The position numbers were made by a program, and so were the translations under genes. From Roseiarcus sp963717215 (GTDB lineage Bacteria; Pseudomonadota; Alphaproteobacteria; Rhizobiales; Beijerinckiaceae), in NCBI GenBank assembly GCA_963717215.1, contig CAVQVS010000006.1:1178001-1242000 (forward strand): a DNA stretch of 64,000 nt, read 5' to 3'. Under the pieces are notes generated by a model, which did not search any database, had not been told where the DNA came from, and saw only the letters and a program-made list of their open reading frames with translations. Below, one piece after another: positions 1 to 11,364 of the stretch; the stretch's first letter is position 1, and the number at the start of each line of letters is the position of its first letter.

Positions 1-448
1 TCCGCTGAATCTTGATCGCGTCGACCCCTTCGGGCGCGACGAGCTGGGGGGTTGGCGCCTTGCTGGCCTTGAAGCGATCATACCGATAGAGGGCGAGCAG
101 GAAGCCGAGCGCGGCGAGATCGGCGTCTTGAAGCGTGTTGGCGCACCGGTACACGCCTTCAGGCAGCGACGTTGCGAGCTTGCCCGGGCCGAACGGATCG
201 CGCGTGGGCGCGTTCGCTTCGTCAATTCCGAACAGGACGCCCGCGAGAGCGCCAGCCCCGCCTGGGAGAAGCTGCATTCTTCCGGCTTTCGGCTGGAAGC
301 CGCAGCGATCAGCGAAGGCCGCGGCTGCGGCGCCGATCGAGGACTTGACTGAAGGCCAGTTGTCCGCGCTGACGAACCATATCGGCGTTGCATCGGGTGT
401 TGGCGAAGCAAATGCAAGCAAGGGCTCAGGCCTCCATCGGACGGACAA
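1..448 (-). CDS. M17 leucyl aminopeptidase family protein, N-terminal part (runs off the left edge)
   Basis: Reading the minus strand from about 448 to 1 gives an open frame containing ATPIWFVSADNWP, GALAGVLFGIDEAN, DPFGPGKLATSLPEGVYR and LAALGFLLALYRYDRFKA. This is the non-catalytic N-terminal domain of rhizobial-type M17 leucyl aminopeptidases, cytosolic metallo-exopeptidases. The catalytic domain lies beyond the window. No ATG or GTG exists in frame before the upstream stop near 560. TTG at 448 or TTG at 421 are the only starts, so either a TTG start is used or the 5' end carries an indel. The plus-strand ORFs across 128-470 are shadows. Confidence 0.8.
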   Translation of the reverse strand, partial: MSVRWRPEPLLAFASPTPDATPIWFVSADNWPSVKSSIGAAAAAFADRCGFQPKAGRMQLLPGGAGALAGVLFGIDEANAPTRDPFGPGKLATSLPEGVYRCANTLQDADLAALGFLLALYRYDRFKASKAPTPQLVAPEGVDAIKIQR

Positions 449-609
449 TGTCGGCGGCGGCTTAGCCTGATTTCCCGGCTCGGAAAAGGCGGCGGCTCTT
501 CCGCCGGAGAGCGAGGCTTGACTTGCCTGCGCCCTTGCGGTGGTTAGGGCCGCGCACTCAAATCAGGCGCCGCCTACGCGTTTTCCCAAGCGGCGTTGAG
601 GAGGATTGA

Positions 610-2641
610 TTGTCCGAGCCAAGCGTGAATCCGAAGGTCCGCCTGCTTGGGGAGGTCGGGACGAGCGACAAGGCGCCTCTCTCGCTTGCTCCGCGGGCCG
701 CCGCGCAATCGGCCGCGCCGCCCGTTTCGATCGCCCCGCCTCCGCCAACCGCGCCCAGCCGGGCCGAGCCGATCTTCCGCAGCGATTCGGCCGACGGAGC
801 GGACCTCCTGAACGCCGGCCAAATCGTGCAGCCGTTGGCGCATCTTTGCGTGACGCCTCAAGTCCAGACGCCGTTTCTGGCGGCGATCTTGGGGCCGTCC
901 GGCGCCGGCAAGACCTTCGCGTTGAGGCGTCTCACGCAAATGATTGAACAACTCAGTGCTTCGGGGACGGCCGGCGGGCAAGCGCTTCGTCGCGTGGTCT
1001 TGGCCCGGGTGGACGCTTCGACCGGCGTCGAAGCGCCGGTGGCCGATCGCCAGCGCGGCCTATGCCGCGCTCGACCGCGCGCAGGGCAGCGTCGACTATT
1101 CGGGCCTGTTGGATGACCTGCGCCATGCGGGCGGCGATCCGCACCGGGCGGCGAGCGCGGCTTCAGATCGTCATGACGATCTCGTCAGGAAGCTTGAGGC
1201 CGAGCGCGCGCAGCGCGACGAGGTCGAGGCCAAACGCGCACGTCTCGCGGACGCACTCGCCTTCGACACGCCCGGTTCGCGTCTTGACGTCTTCGCCCGC
1301 GCTCAGAGAGGAACGATCGAAGCGCGATTGCGCCGTTTCGGACTGGCTGGGGCAGACGCAGACTCGAGCTACCGCAATCTGGCGCGCGACGTCTCGACCC
1401 TCGGCGCTGGCGGTCAGGCGGGCGTCTTCATTCGATCGATATGGGCCTACGGCAGCCAGGCGCGGCTCATCCTCTGGGGAATCATCGCCTTCGTGCTGGC
1501 GTTCGTCTTTCGGTTTCTGCACAGCCAGACGGCGATTGCGCAGATAGAACTGGGAAGCGACTCGCTCAGACCCGCTGGCGATTGGGTGGCGACGCATGGC
1601 GCATGGTTCGATCGAGCGGCGCAGATTCTGTTCATCCTCGGAGCGCTGGCCATCGCGCTCAATCTATGGCGCGCGCTTGGGTTCTCGAACCTTCTGTTGC
1701 GCGGTGGGCGATTGCTCACCAGCGAGGTTCGCGACCGCCGCAACGACCTCGACTCACGCGCCGCCCGCCTCAATCAGCGCGTGGCGGCGCTGACGGCGGA
1801 ATCCGACGCCGCCGCCAAGCGCGCCGAAGCCGCGAGCCAACGCGCCGGCGGCGTCAGCCTCCATGCGGACCCCCGGGCCCGAATTTCTGGAATCGGGCCA
1901 TGCCCCGTCGGGCGCGGCGCGCGAATTCCTCGCCGCGCTTGGCGCCAGAGTCGGACAACCGGCCGCTGCGGGACCGACGCTCGATCGGCTCATCGTGGTC
2001 GTGGACAATCTCGACGCGCTGTCGCCGGCCGCGGCCGTCAGCTGGATCGACGCCGCCCAGGGCGTGATCGGACCGGGCTGCATCGCGCTCCTGGCTTTCG
2101 ATCCCGGCCGGCTTGCGAGCGCGCTCGGCGGCAGGCCCGAGGCGCGCCGACGTCTGGGCAAATGGCTGCAAGTCGCGGTCAACCTGCCGGCCCGCAAGGA
2201 TGCCGACGGCGAGGTCGTGGTCGCACGCCTTCTGTCGGCGGGCGCGCAGCCGGCGCCCGCGCCGGATGCGGCCATTGCGACGGCGCTCATGGAGCCGCTG
2301 TCAGCGTCGGAAACGACGCTGCTCGCGGCGCTCGCGCCCCTCGCTGCGCATTCGCCGCGCGACGCCAAGCGCTTCCTCAACGCCTATCGTCTTGCGCGCT
2401 GTTCGAACTCGCCACGGCCGTGACGGCGCTCATGCAGGCTGTGGCCTTCGCCGATGACGACGCGCAGGCGGCGATGCTCGAGCGGCTCGCGGATGGCTCC
2501 GGCGAGCTGACGGAGATCAAAGGACCGCCCGCGTTGGTCGAAGCCATCAAGGCCGCGCGCGTCGCCAACAACGGTCCGATATCGATCGACGAGGCTCGCG
2601 CCGCGGCGGAAACCGCCCTCCGCTACGCCCTGCCGCTCTGA
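610..2641 (+). pseudogene. KAP-family P-loop NTPase with internal TM hairpin, frameshifted
   Basis: After a Pro/Ala-rich leader, a Walker A (GPSGAGKT, about residues 95-102) is followed by two membrane helices (coded near 1470-1520 and 1625-1670). Then comes a Walker B (LIVVVDNLDAL, near 1987-2020) and an RDAKRFLNAYRLA-type helical segment. A transmembrane pair inserted between Walker A and B is the signature of KAP NTPases, membrane-tethered ATPases mostly of unknown role. Start is TTG 610, chosen because AGGAGGA lies just upstream and no ATG is in frame. The product runs in three frames: shifts fall near 1045 (+1), 1865 (+1, in a C5G3C3 run) and 2390 (-1). No nonsense codon interrupts the pieces, so sequence error is as likely as decay. 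It converges on the efflux operon. Confidence 0.75.
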
Positions 2642-2656
2642 GCGGCGGCAGCGTGA

Positions 2657-5600
2657 TCACTCCGCGGCGCCCGCTATCGGCGCGGCGCCGCGGCGCAGGT
2701 AGTACCGGCGCCACAACCCGGAGAGCCACTTCGCGAAATCGTCCAGATAGATGAAAACCACGGGGGTCGTGTACAGCGTCAGCACCTGACTGACGATAAG
2801 TCCGCCGACGATCGTGATCCCGAGCGGGTGGCGCAGCTCCGAGCCTTCGCCGGTTCCGAACGCCAGCGGCAGCGCGCCGAACAGCGCGGCGAAGGTCGTC
2901 ATCATGATCGGGCGAAAGCGGAGCAGACAAGCCTCTTCGATCGCCTCGCGCGTGCTGCGCCCCTGCCGCTCCGCTTCGAGCGCAAAATCGACCATCATGA
3001 TGGCGTTCTTCTTCACGATGCCGATCAGCAACAAAACGCCGATCGCGGCGATGACCGTGAACTCGGTGTCGGACGCCCACAACGCCAGCGCCGCGCCGAC
3101 GCTGGCGGAGAACAGCGTCGAGAGGATGGTGAGGGGATGGATCAGGCTCTCGTAGAGAATCGCCCAACACGATGTAGATCGTCACGAGCGCGGCGCCGAA
3201 CAGGAGCGGCATGCTCGATTGCGATTGCTGGAAGGTCGCCGCGGTGCCGGCGAATGAGCCACGGACTGTCGAAGGCATGCCGATGCGCTCGATCGTCTTA
3301 TCGATCTCCGTCTTGGCTTCGCTGAGCGATCGGCCCGGCGCCAGATTGAACGAAATCGTCGTCGCCGCGAACTGCCCCTGATGATTGACGCTCAGCGGCG
3401 TGTGGCCGGGCTCGAATTTGGCGAATGCCGAGAGCGGCACCATGGTCTCGAGCGAGGTTGTGACTGCGGCGCCGGTCGAAGCGGTCGAATGGCCGCTGGC
3501 CGCGATCGAGTTCGTCGCGAGGTTTCGGGCTGAATCGGCAGCGATCGTCGACGCCGTGCTTGCTGGCCCGGTCGAGGATGTATAGTCGCCCGCTGCAATC
3601 CCCGTCTGTTGCACCCCGGTCGGATTGGCGCCGGACGTCGATACGTAGATCTGGTCGAGCGTCCGCGGATCCTGCCAGTAGCGCGGCGCGATCTCCATGA
3701 CGACGTGATACTGATTGAGCGCATTGTAGATGGTCGAGACCTGACGCTGCCCGAAGGCGTCATAGAGGGTGTTGTCGATCGCGCTTATGGTCAGACCAAG
3801 TCGCATCGCGGTGTCGCGATCGATCGTGAGGTTGGTCTGGAGGCCGCCAAGCTGCTGGTCGGAATTGACGTCTTTGACGACGTCGTTCCCCATCAGCGCC
3901 TGAGTGAGTTTGGGCGCCCAGGCGTAGAGCTCATGCGGGTCGTCCGAAAGCAGTGTGTATTGATAGGCTGCATTGCTCTGCCGCCCGCCCGTTCTCAGGT
4001 CCGAGACGGCGAACATGAACAGCCGCGCGCCTGCGACCTGCGCCAGCTTCCCGCGCAGCCGCGCCACGACCTGGTCGGCTGTCACCTTCCGTTCGGTATA
4101 GGGTTTCAGCGAGACATAGATGAAGCCAGTGTTCGTTCCCCGCCCGCCCGTGAAGCCCACGATGCTCGCGACCGCGGGGTCGTCCTGCACGATGGTTTGC
4201 AATTGGGTGAACTTGGTCTTCATCGCCTGGAAGGAGATGCTCTGATCCCCTTGGATCGAGCCGATGATGAGCCCAGTGTCCTGAACCGGAAACAGGCCAT
4301 AGCTCATGTGATAGCGGAACATGTAGTAGTTCAGCCCGATCGTGGCGAACAGCGATAAGGCGACGGCTCCTGGATGGCGAAGCGCGACGCGCAACGTCGA
4401 TCGATAGAAGGCGAGCATCGCCGTCGAAGACGCGCTCCGTCGCCCGATAGAGGCGCCCGTGTTTGGGCTGCCCGCTCGGCAGGATCAGCGCGCACATCAT
4501 TGGCGTCGTCGTCAGCGAGACGACCATGGAGATCAGCACCGCGACGGTGAGCGTGAGCGAGAATTCGGTAAAGAGGCGCCCGACGATGCCGCCGAAGAAC
4601 AACAGCGGCGCAAACACCGCGATCAGCGAGAGCGTGATCGAAACGACGGTGAAGCCGACTTCGGCCGCGCCTCGGATAGCGGCCTCGACTCGCGGCATGC
4701 CTTCCTCGAGATAACGCGAGATGTTCTCGAGCACGACGATGGCGTCGTCGACGACGAATCCGGTCGAGATCGTCAGCGCCATCAAGCGACAGGTTGTTGA
4801 GGCTGAACCCAAGCAGATACATCACGCCGAACGAGCCAATGATCGACGTCGGCACCGCGACGCTCGGAATCGCCGCCGCCCGAACGCTGCGCAAGAAGGC
4901 GAAGACAACGAGGATCACCAGAAAGACCGCGATGACCAACGTCGTCTCGGTGTCCGTCAGCGATTGCCTGATGGTCTTCGACCGATCGACAGCGACTGTG
5001 AGATCGACGTCACCCGGCAGCGAAGCGATCAAGCGAGGCAACTCGGCCCGAACGTTGTCGACCGCCTGGATGATGTTGGCGCCCGGCTGGCGCGACAGAA
5101 CGACCGCGACCCCCGGCTTGCCATTGACAAGGCCGGCGTTGCGAAGGTCTTCGACGGAATCGAGGACTTCGGCGACGTCCGCGAGCCTGACCGGCGCGCC
5201 GTTGCGGTAGGCGATCACCAGATCGCGATATTGCGCCGCCTTCGACGCCTGGTCGTTGGCGTAAATCTGATAGTGGTAGTCGTCGTCCTCGATCGCGCCC
5301 TTCGGGCTATTGGCGTTGGCGGAGGCGAGCGCCGCGCGGATGTCCTCAAGCCCAATGCCGTAGTGGAAGATCGCGCCGGGGTTGACTTCGACGCGCACCG
5401 CCGGCAGCGCCGCGCCGGAGATATCAACCTCGCCGATGCCCGGAAGCTGCGACAGCCGCTGCTGCAGAATGTTCGAGGCGAGATCATAGAGTTGCCCCGC
5501 AGTGTGTGTCGTCGACGACATGGCGATGACCATGATCGGCGCGTCAGCGGGATTGACTTTATGGTAGGTCGGATTCTGTCGCAGGCTGGTCGGCAGATCG

Positions 5601-5956
5601 ACCCGCGCCGCGACGATGGCGGCCTGGACGTCTCGCGCCGCGCCATCGATGTTGCGATCAAGCCCGAACTGAAGGGTGATACGGGTCGAGCCCAGCGTGC
5701 TCTGCGACGTCATCTCGTTGACGTCGGCGATCTGGCCCAGGTGCCGCTCGAGCGGCGCCGCGACCGAGGTCGCCATCGTGTCGGGGCTCGCGCCCGGCAT
5801 ATTCGCCTGAACCGAGATGACCGGGAAGTCGACCTGTGGCAGTGGCGAGACCGGCAATTGCGAATAGCCGAGCAGTCCGCCAAACACGATTCCGATCGTG
5901 AGCAGAATCGTCGCGACGGGCCGGCGAATGAAGAGCTCGGAAAACCGGTTGTTCAC
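2657..5956 (-). pseudogene. mdtC: RND multidrug efflux permease, MdtC-like, with three frameshifts
   Basis: Inner-membrane proton-driven resistance-nodulation-division pump subunit. The N terminus (RRPVATILLTIGIVFGGLLGY) is the first TM helix. The TM4 proton-relay motif is seen as GFVVDDAIVVLEN, and the conserved VKKNAIMMVDFALEAER block is near the C terminus. Reconstructed length is about 1098 residues, normal for RND pumps. Start is GTG 5956, overlapping the stop of the upstream permease (GTGA). Three +1 shifts break it: AA at 4784-4785 (CTGATG read as CTTGATG), near 4419-4423, and near 3161-3166. An unusual Ser/Thr/Ala-rich insert of roughly 70 residues (about 3430-3650) sits in the second periplasmic loop. 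It is last gene of the MFP-RND-RND operon, hence MdtC rather than MdtB. Confidence 0.85.
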
Positions 5957-8900
5957 GGCGTTTCTGTCGCCAGCGTGGGGGCGGCGGTATGGGTGGAGCC
6001 CATGCCGAGACGCGCGCCGATTCGCTCGAAGAAGAGATAGATGACCGGGGTCGTGTAGAGGGTCAGCACCTGGCTGAAGGCGAGGCCGCCGACAATCGCC
6101 AAGCCCAGCGGACGGCGAAGCTCCGAGCCGACGCCCGTTCCCAGCATCAACGGCAACGCGCCGAAGATCGCCGCGACCGTCGTCATCAGGATCGGCCGCA
6201 GGCGCAAGAGACAGGCCTGATAGATCGCTTCGCGCGCCGGCAGTCCCTGATCGCGCTGCGCGTCGAGCGCGAAGTCGATCATCATGATCGCGTTCTTTTT
6301 GACGATGCCGATCAAGAGCACGATGCCGATCACGCCGATGATGTCGAGCCCGGCCCCCGCGGCATTGAGCGTCAACAGCGCGCCGATGCCTGCGGACGGA
6401 AGCGTGGTCAGGATCGTGATCGGGTGGATGAAGCTCTCATAGAGGACGCCAAGCACGATATACATGGCCGCAATCGCGGCGGCGAGCAGGAAGATCTCGT
6501 TCGACAGCGCCGACTGAAAGGCCTGCGCCGCGCCCTGGAAGCTGACGCCAAAGCTCGGCGGCAGGTCGATCTCCTGCAGCGCCCTGCCGATCGCGTCGAC
6601 CCCTTCGCCCAGGGACGCGCCCGGCGCGAGGTTGAACGAGATCGTCGTCACCGGAAACTGCTTCAGGTGCGAAATCTGCAAGGGCGAGGTTTTGACATTG
6701 AAATTGGCCACCGATCCGAGCGGCGTCTGGCCGGTGGTCGAGGCGGCCGACGGCAGGTAGATCGAATCGAGTGATTTCACCGAGCGCGCCATGGAGGGCT
6801 CGACGTCGAGAATGACGCGGTACTGGTTGCTCTGGGTGAAGATGGTCGAGATGATGCGCTGGCCGTAGGCGTCGTAGAGCGCGTTGTCGACGATGGCCGG
6901 CGTGATGCCGAAGCGCGCGGCGTTGGCGCGGTCGAGATCGACGATCACCGAGCGGCCGTCCGGCTGCAGGTCACTGGCCACATCGACGATCGATGGAATC
7001 TGGCTCAGGCGCTGCAGCACCTTCGGCGTCCAGGCCTGAAGCAACGCCAGATCCTGGTTCTCGAGTGTGAACTGATATTGGGTCGCGCTCACTGCCGTGT
7101 CGATCGAGAGGTCCTGCACCGGCTGCATGAAGAGCGCGATCCCTGGAACATTCGCAGTCTCCTTTTGAATCCGCCGAATGATGTCGCTCGCCGTCGCCGT
7201 GCGCTTCGCATGGGGTTTAAGGTTGATAAGGAAGCGGCCCGAATTGAGCGTGACGTTCGAGCCGTCCACACCGATGAACGAGGACAGGCTTTCGACGTCG
7301 GGATCGGTCAGGATCACTTTGGCGAGCGCCTGTTGATGATCGGCCATCTGGTCGAACGAGATCGCCTCAGCGGCCTGCGTCACGCCCTGGATGACGCCGG
7401 TGTCCTGAATGGGAAAGAAGCCCTTCGGGATCGTCATATAGAGGTAGCCGGTGAGCAGGAACGTGCCGAGCGCGACCAGAAGCATGAAGCCTTGATGATC
7501 GAGCGCGACCCGCAGCGTCGCGGCATAGAAGCGGGTCAGAGCCTGGAAGAAGCGTCCCCCGCTTGCCTCGCCGCCACGCCTATGCCCATGCCCCTGCGGG
7601 CGCAGGAGCTTGGCGCACAGCATCGGCACCAGGGTGAGCGAGACGACGGCGGAAATCACGATTGCCGAGGCCAGCGTGATCGCGAATTCGTGGAACAACC
7701 GCCCGACCACGTCGCCCATGAACAGCAGCGGGATCAACACCGCAAGCAACGACACCGTGAGCGAGATGATGGTGAAGCCGATCTGCGCCGAACCCTTCAT
7801 CGCCGCATCGTAAGGACTGTCGCCTTCCTCGAGAAACCGCGCGATATTCTCGATCACCACGATCGCGTCGTCGACGACGAAGCCGGTCGCGACGGTGAGC
7901 GCCATCAGCGACAGATTATCGAGGCTGAAACCGGCCTGATACATGATCGCGAGCGCCCCGATCAGCGACAGCGGCACCGAGAGGCTCGGGATGATGGTCG
8001 CCGGGATATTGCGCAGGAACAGGAAGATGACCAGCACGACGAGACCGACCGCGAGCGCCAGCTCGAACTCCACGTCCTCAACGGAGGCGCGGATGGTGGT
8101 CGTGCGATCGGTCAGCGGCGTGACGCTGATCGAGGCGGGCAGCGTGGCGCTGAGCGTGGGCAAGAGCTTCTTGATGCTGTCGACGACCTGGATGACATTG
8201 GCGCCGGGCTGCCGCTGAATGTTGACGATCAGCGCCGGCGTCGTGTTCATCCAGGCGCGGAGGCGCGCATTCTCGGGCCCGATCTCGACCTTCGCGACAT
8301 CGGACAGCCGGACGGGCGCGCCGTTGCGGTAGGCGATGACCGATTTCGCATAATCGTTCGGGTCGCGGATCTGATCGTTGGCGTTGATCGCCGAGGATTG
8401 CGCGGGACCGTCGAAATTCCCCTTGGGCGTGTTGACGTTCAGGTTTGCGATCGTCGTGCGCAGATCATCGAGATTGATGCCCAGAGAAGAGAGCGCGAGC
8501 GGATTGACGTGGATGCGGACAGAAGGCCGTTGTCCCCCCGAAATCGAAACCAGTCCGACGCCGGGAAGTTGCGACAATTTCGGCACAAGGCGTGTTTCAA
8601 TGATGTCTTCGACGTCGGTCAGCTTCATCGATTCCGAAGAAACGCCCAGCGTCAGAATTGGCGCGTCGGCCGGATTGACCTTGGCGTAGATCGGCGGCGC
8701 CGGCAGGTCGGCGGGCAAAAGATTGCCCGCGGCGTTGATCGCCTGCTGCACCTCCTGCTCGGCAATGTCGAGGCCGATGTCCAGGCCGAACCGCAAGGTG
8801 ATGATCGAGGCGCCGGCGGAACTCGCCGACATCATCTGGCTGAACTCGCCATCTGGCCGAATTGCCGCTCGAGCGGCGCTGTCACAGCCGACGTCATCAC

Positions 8901-9071
8901 CTCCGGGCTCGCCCCTGGATAGAAGGTCTGCACCTGGATCGTCGGATAATCGACTTCGGGCAGAGCGGAGAGCGGCAGGAAGCGAAACGCCATGATTCCG
9001 ACCAGCAAAATCGCGATCATCAGAAGACTGGTCGCGACCGGCCGATCGATAAAGAGGCGGGACGGGTTCAC
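5953..9071 (-). pseudogene. mdtB: RND multidrug efflux permease, MdtB-like, one frameshift
   Basis: Second RND permease of the operon, about 1040 residues. The first helix follows FIDRPVATSLLMIAILLVG. The porter domain carries VNPADAPILTLGVSS, the TM4 relay aspartates lie in GFVVDDAIVVIEN, and TM10-12 include GIVKKNAIMMIDFALDAQR. Start is GTG 9071, 25 bases after the membrane-fusion gene. Near 8840-8860 one base appears missing: QFGQMA must continue as FSQMMSASSAGAS, so the first 75 residues and the rest lie in different frames. Without repair, translation would stop after 79 residues. The 3' stop overlaps the next permease start. Two RND genes behind one membrane-fusion protein is the MdtABC arrangement, whose pump is a heterotrimer of B and C. 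Confidence 0.88.
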
Positions 9072-9096
9072 CGCTCCGTCCTAGGCGCCCACAAGC

Positions 9097-10598
9097 TCAT
9101 TGCGCTGAACCCTGCGCCGGGGCGCTGGATGAAGCGGCCCCCGGTGCAGTCGAGGGGACAGGCGCCGGGGCGGTCGGCGAAGCGGCGCGCCGGCGCGGCT
9201 TCCTGAGTGGACGCGCCAGCCGCAGGCGCGGGATTGGCCGCGGAAGCCGGCGTCTCGGAATTGTCCGTTGCACCCGACGGGTCGTGGCGGCGCCTATGAT
9301 GCTGCCCCGCGCCGTTCGTGGATCCCGCTGCGGAACCCGCTGCAGCCCCGGCCTGGCCGCCTGCAGCAGGAGGGTCTGCGATTTTGACCTTCGCGCCGTC
9401 GCGCAGCCGGTCGACGCCGTCGATCACCACCTTGTCGCCCGCGGTGAGACCCGAGGTGATCACGGTGTGCTTGCCGTCGGCCGGCCCGACGGCGATGTCG
9501 CGCTTGGCGACCGTCGAAATCGTCCTTGAGCAGATAGACGAAATCGCCCGACGCGCCGAGCTGGATCGCCGCATTGGGCGCAAGCGTTACGCCCTTCATC
9601 GTGTCGACCAGAAGGCGGACGTTGACGAACTGGTTCGGGAACAGGACCCCCTTGGGATTGTCGAAGGTCGACCGCATCCTGATGGTGCCGGTGGTCACGT
9701 CGATCTGGCTGTCGAAGGTCGTTAGCGTGCCGGTCGCCAGCGCATGAACATTGTCTCGGTCGAGCACCGTAACGGGAAGCTTGGCCCCGGAATCGAGCCG
9801 CGCCGAGATGCGCTGCAAATTGCTCTCAGGCGTCGTGAACACGACGCTGATCGGATCGATCTGGGTGATGACGACAATGCCGCTGGAGTCGGAGGGTTGC
9901 AGGTAGTTGCCCGGATCGACGAGCCTCAAGCCAACCCTGCCGGTGACCGGCGATACGATATGGGTGTAGGCGACGTTGAGCTCGGCCGTCTTGACCATCG
10001 CCTGGTCGGCGGCGATCGCCGCTTTGTCCTGGGCGACCAGCGCAATCTGGTCGGAAACCTGCTGCATGGCGATCGAGTCCTGCTTGGCGAGCTGCTGAAA
10101 ACGGGCGAGGTCGCTCTGCGCCTGGCCTAGCAGCGCTTGATCTTTCGCCAATTGCCCCTGCGCCTGGGCCAGCGCGGCCTCATAGGGGCGCGGATCGATC
10201 TGCGCGATGAAGTCGCCCTGCTTGACCGTCTGGCCTTCTGTGAAGCCGACGTTCTGCAACGTTCCGGCGATCTGGGTGCGGATGGTCACGGTTTCGAACG
10301 GCGTCACCGTTCCCAAAGCGTCGATGGTGATGGGCATATCGCCGGTTGTGACCGGCGCCACGCGCACGGTTTGGGGCGGCTGCGCCGGTCGGCCGGAGGT
10401 CTCCTCCCGGTTCGTGGCGGGAGCCGCGTTCTCATGCTTCTTCCACGCATAGACCGCCGCCGCGGCGAGGGCCGCAACGACGATGATCCATAACAGCCAG
10501 TTCCGTCGGCGCCGCGGCGCCGTGACCACGGTCGTCGGCTCCTCAGGCGCCGGCGCCGCGCGCTGCGTGACTTCGTCCGGTCTAAGGGCCTCGTTCAT
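9097..10598 (-). pseudogene. mdtA: RND efflux periplasmic adaptor (HlyD/MdtA-like), two frameshifts
   Basis: Periplasmic membrane-fusion subunit linking the RND pump to an outer-membrane channel. It has a Pro/Arg-rich cytoplasmic leader, one membrane anchor (NWLLWIIVVAALAAAAVYAW, about residues 33-52), then the lipoyl and hairpin region (TLQNVGFTEGQTVKQGDFIAQIDPRPY within 130-170) and the beta-barrel. ATG 10598 is the start. A +1 shift near 9520 moves the frame from LLKDDF to TVAKRDIAVGPADGKH. A second near 9170-9190 restores an Ala/Pro/Ser-rich tail ending APAQGSAQ at TGA 9097-9099. If the second shift is ignored the product ends at 9068 with an implausible tail. First gene of the efflux operon; its promoter should lie in 10599-10780. 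Confidence 0.87.
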
Positions 10599-10758
10599 CG
10601 CTAACGCTCACATTCTGCGTCACGCTTGCTGCGTCACGCTTGGCACGGACGAACTCATGGGTTCAAATCAACCTCGCGTGCGCCGCCCCAGCTTGACCCC
10701 AATCGGTCTAATCGGGTGGGTGTTGCATTCTGGTTATCATTGCGTCATAAGCGCGGCC

Positions 10759-10777
10759 GGCGGCGCTGCCGCCTTTT
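10759..10777 (+). terminator. Possible intrinsic-terminator-like hairpin before tRNA-Gly
   Basis: GGCGGC at 10759-10764 pairs perfectly with GCCGCC at 10768-10773 across a three-base loop and is followed by TTTT. No plus-strand gene is seen upstream of it, so what it would terminate is unclear. It may only be part of the tRNA leader. Confidence 0.25.
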
Positions 10778-10782
10778 AGGAC

Positions 10783-10857
10783 GCGGGTGTAGCTCAGGGG
10801 TAGAGCACAACCTTGCCAAGGTTGGGGTCGAGGGTTCGAATCCCTTCGCCCGCTCCA
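10783..10857 (+). tRNA. tRNA-Gly (anticodon GCC)
   Basis: A complete cloverleaf with encoded CCA. The acceptor GCGGGTG pairs with CGCCCGC, the D arm contains AGCTCAGGGGTAGAGC, the anticodon arm is CAACCTTGCCAAGGTTG with GCC in the loop, and the T arm contains GGTTCGAATCC. It stands alone, divergent from the efflux operon. Confidence 0.97.
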
Positions 10858-11364
10858 AAATCGCTTATAGCGCCAGCCGTGTGAGCGAATAAGTCAACGC
10901 CCATTGCCTATCTCTTTCGGATCGTTTGCACGCTCCGTTTTGTGGTGAAGTCGGAAACCGCGGGATGGGCGAAGGGCATTCGTTCGAGGCGTTGCTGCGA
11001 CGACTTGCCTGCCTCTTCGCTGGCGGCGTCCTCTCCTTACGAGACGGCGGCCAATCGAAGGATTGGCGCAAACCATTGTCGGTTGCAGCAGTTCGCCCTG
11101 AGTCCGAGAGTCCCGATGCGGTAATTTGAAGGTCGCAGGTCTTGTTGGGCTAAGCGTTGCTTTACGGGAAAGGTCCGCATACGACGCGGTTTTCTCTTTC
11201 TCAAAATTTTTTGTGAGTACTTGTGCCTTTTGGCGTGCGTTTGAACCAATTTCCGAAACACACGCGGTTCGAGCCCACGCGCGTTGGTCTCAGCGATATC
11301 AAAAGAGTGCGGAGATTGTCGGCATTGGGCCGCAATTTGGGCGCCGCATGCGCCCGGAAGAAGA
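10858..11364. other. Intergenic stretch without a supported gene
   Basis: Several short overlapping ORFs exist on both strands but none looks like a known protein or has a convincing start. Around 11190-11235 there is an AT-rich patch with T runs, unlike the surroundings. No structured RNA was recognised. Confidence 0.5.

Noticed and set aside
5953..8835. RND permease starting at MMSASSAGAS as an independent shorter gene
   Set aside because: It lacks the first membrane helix, which is found in another frame just upstream; one gene with a frameshift.
7078..8922. 614-residue plus-strand ORF opposite mdtB
   Set aside because: Arg/Asp/His-rich antisense shadow of a recognisable RND gene; no domain of its own.
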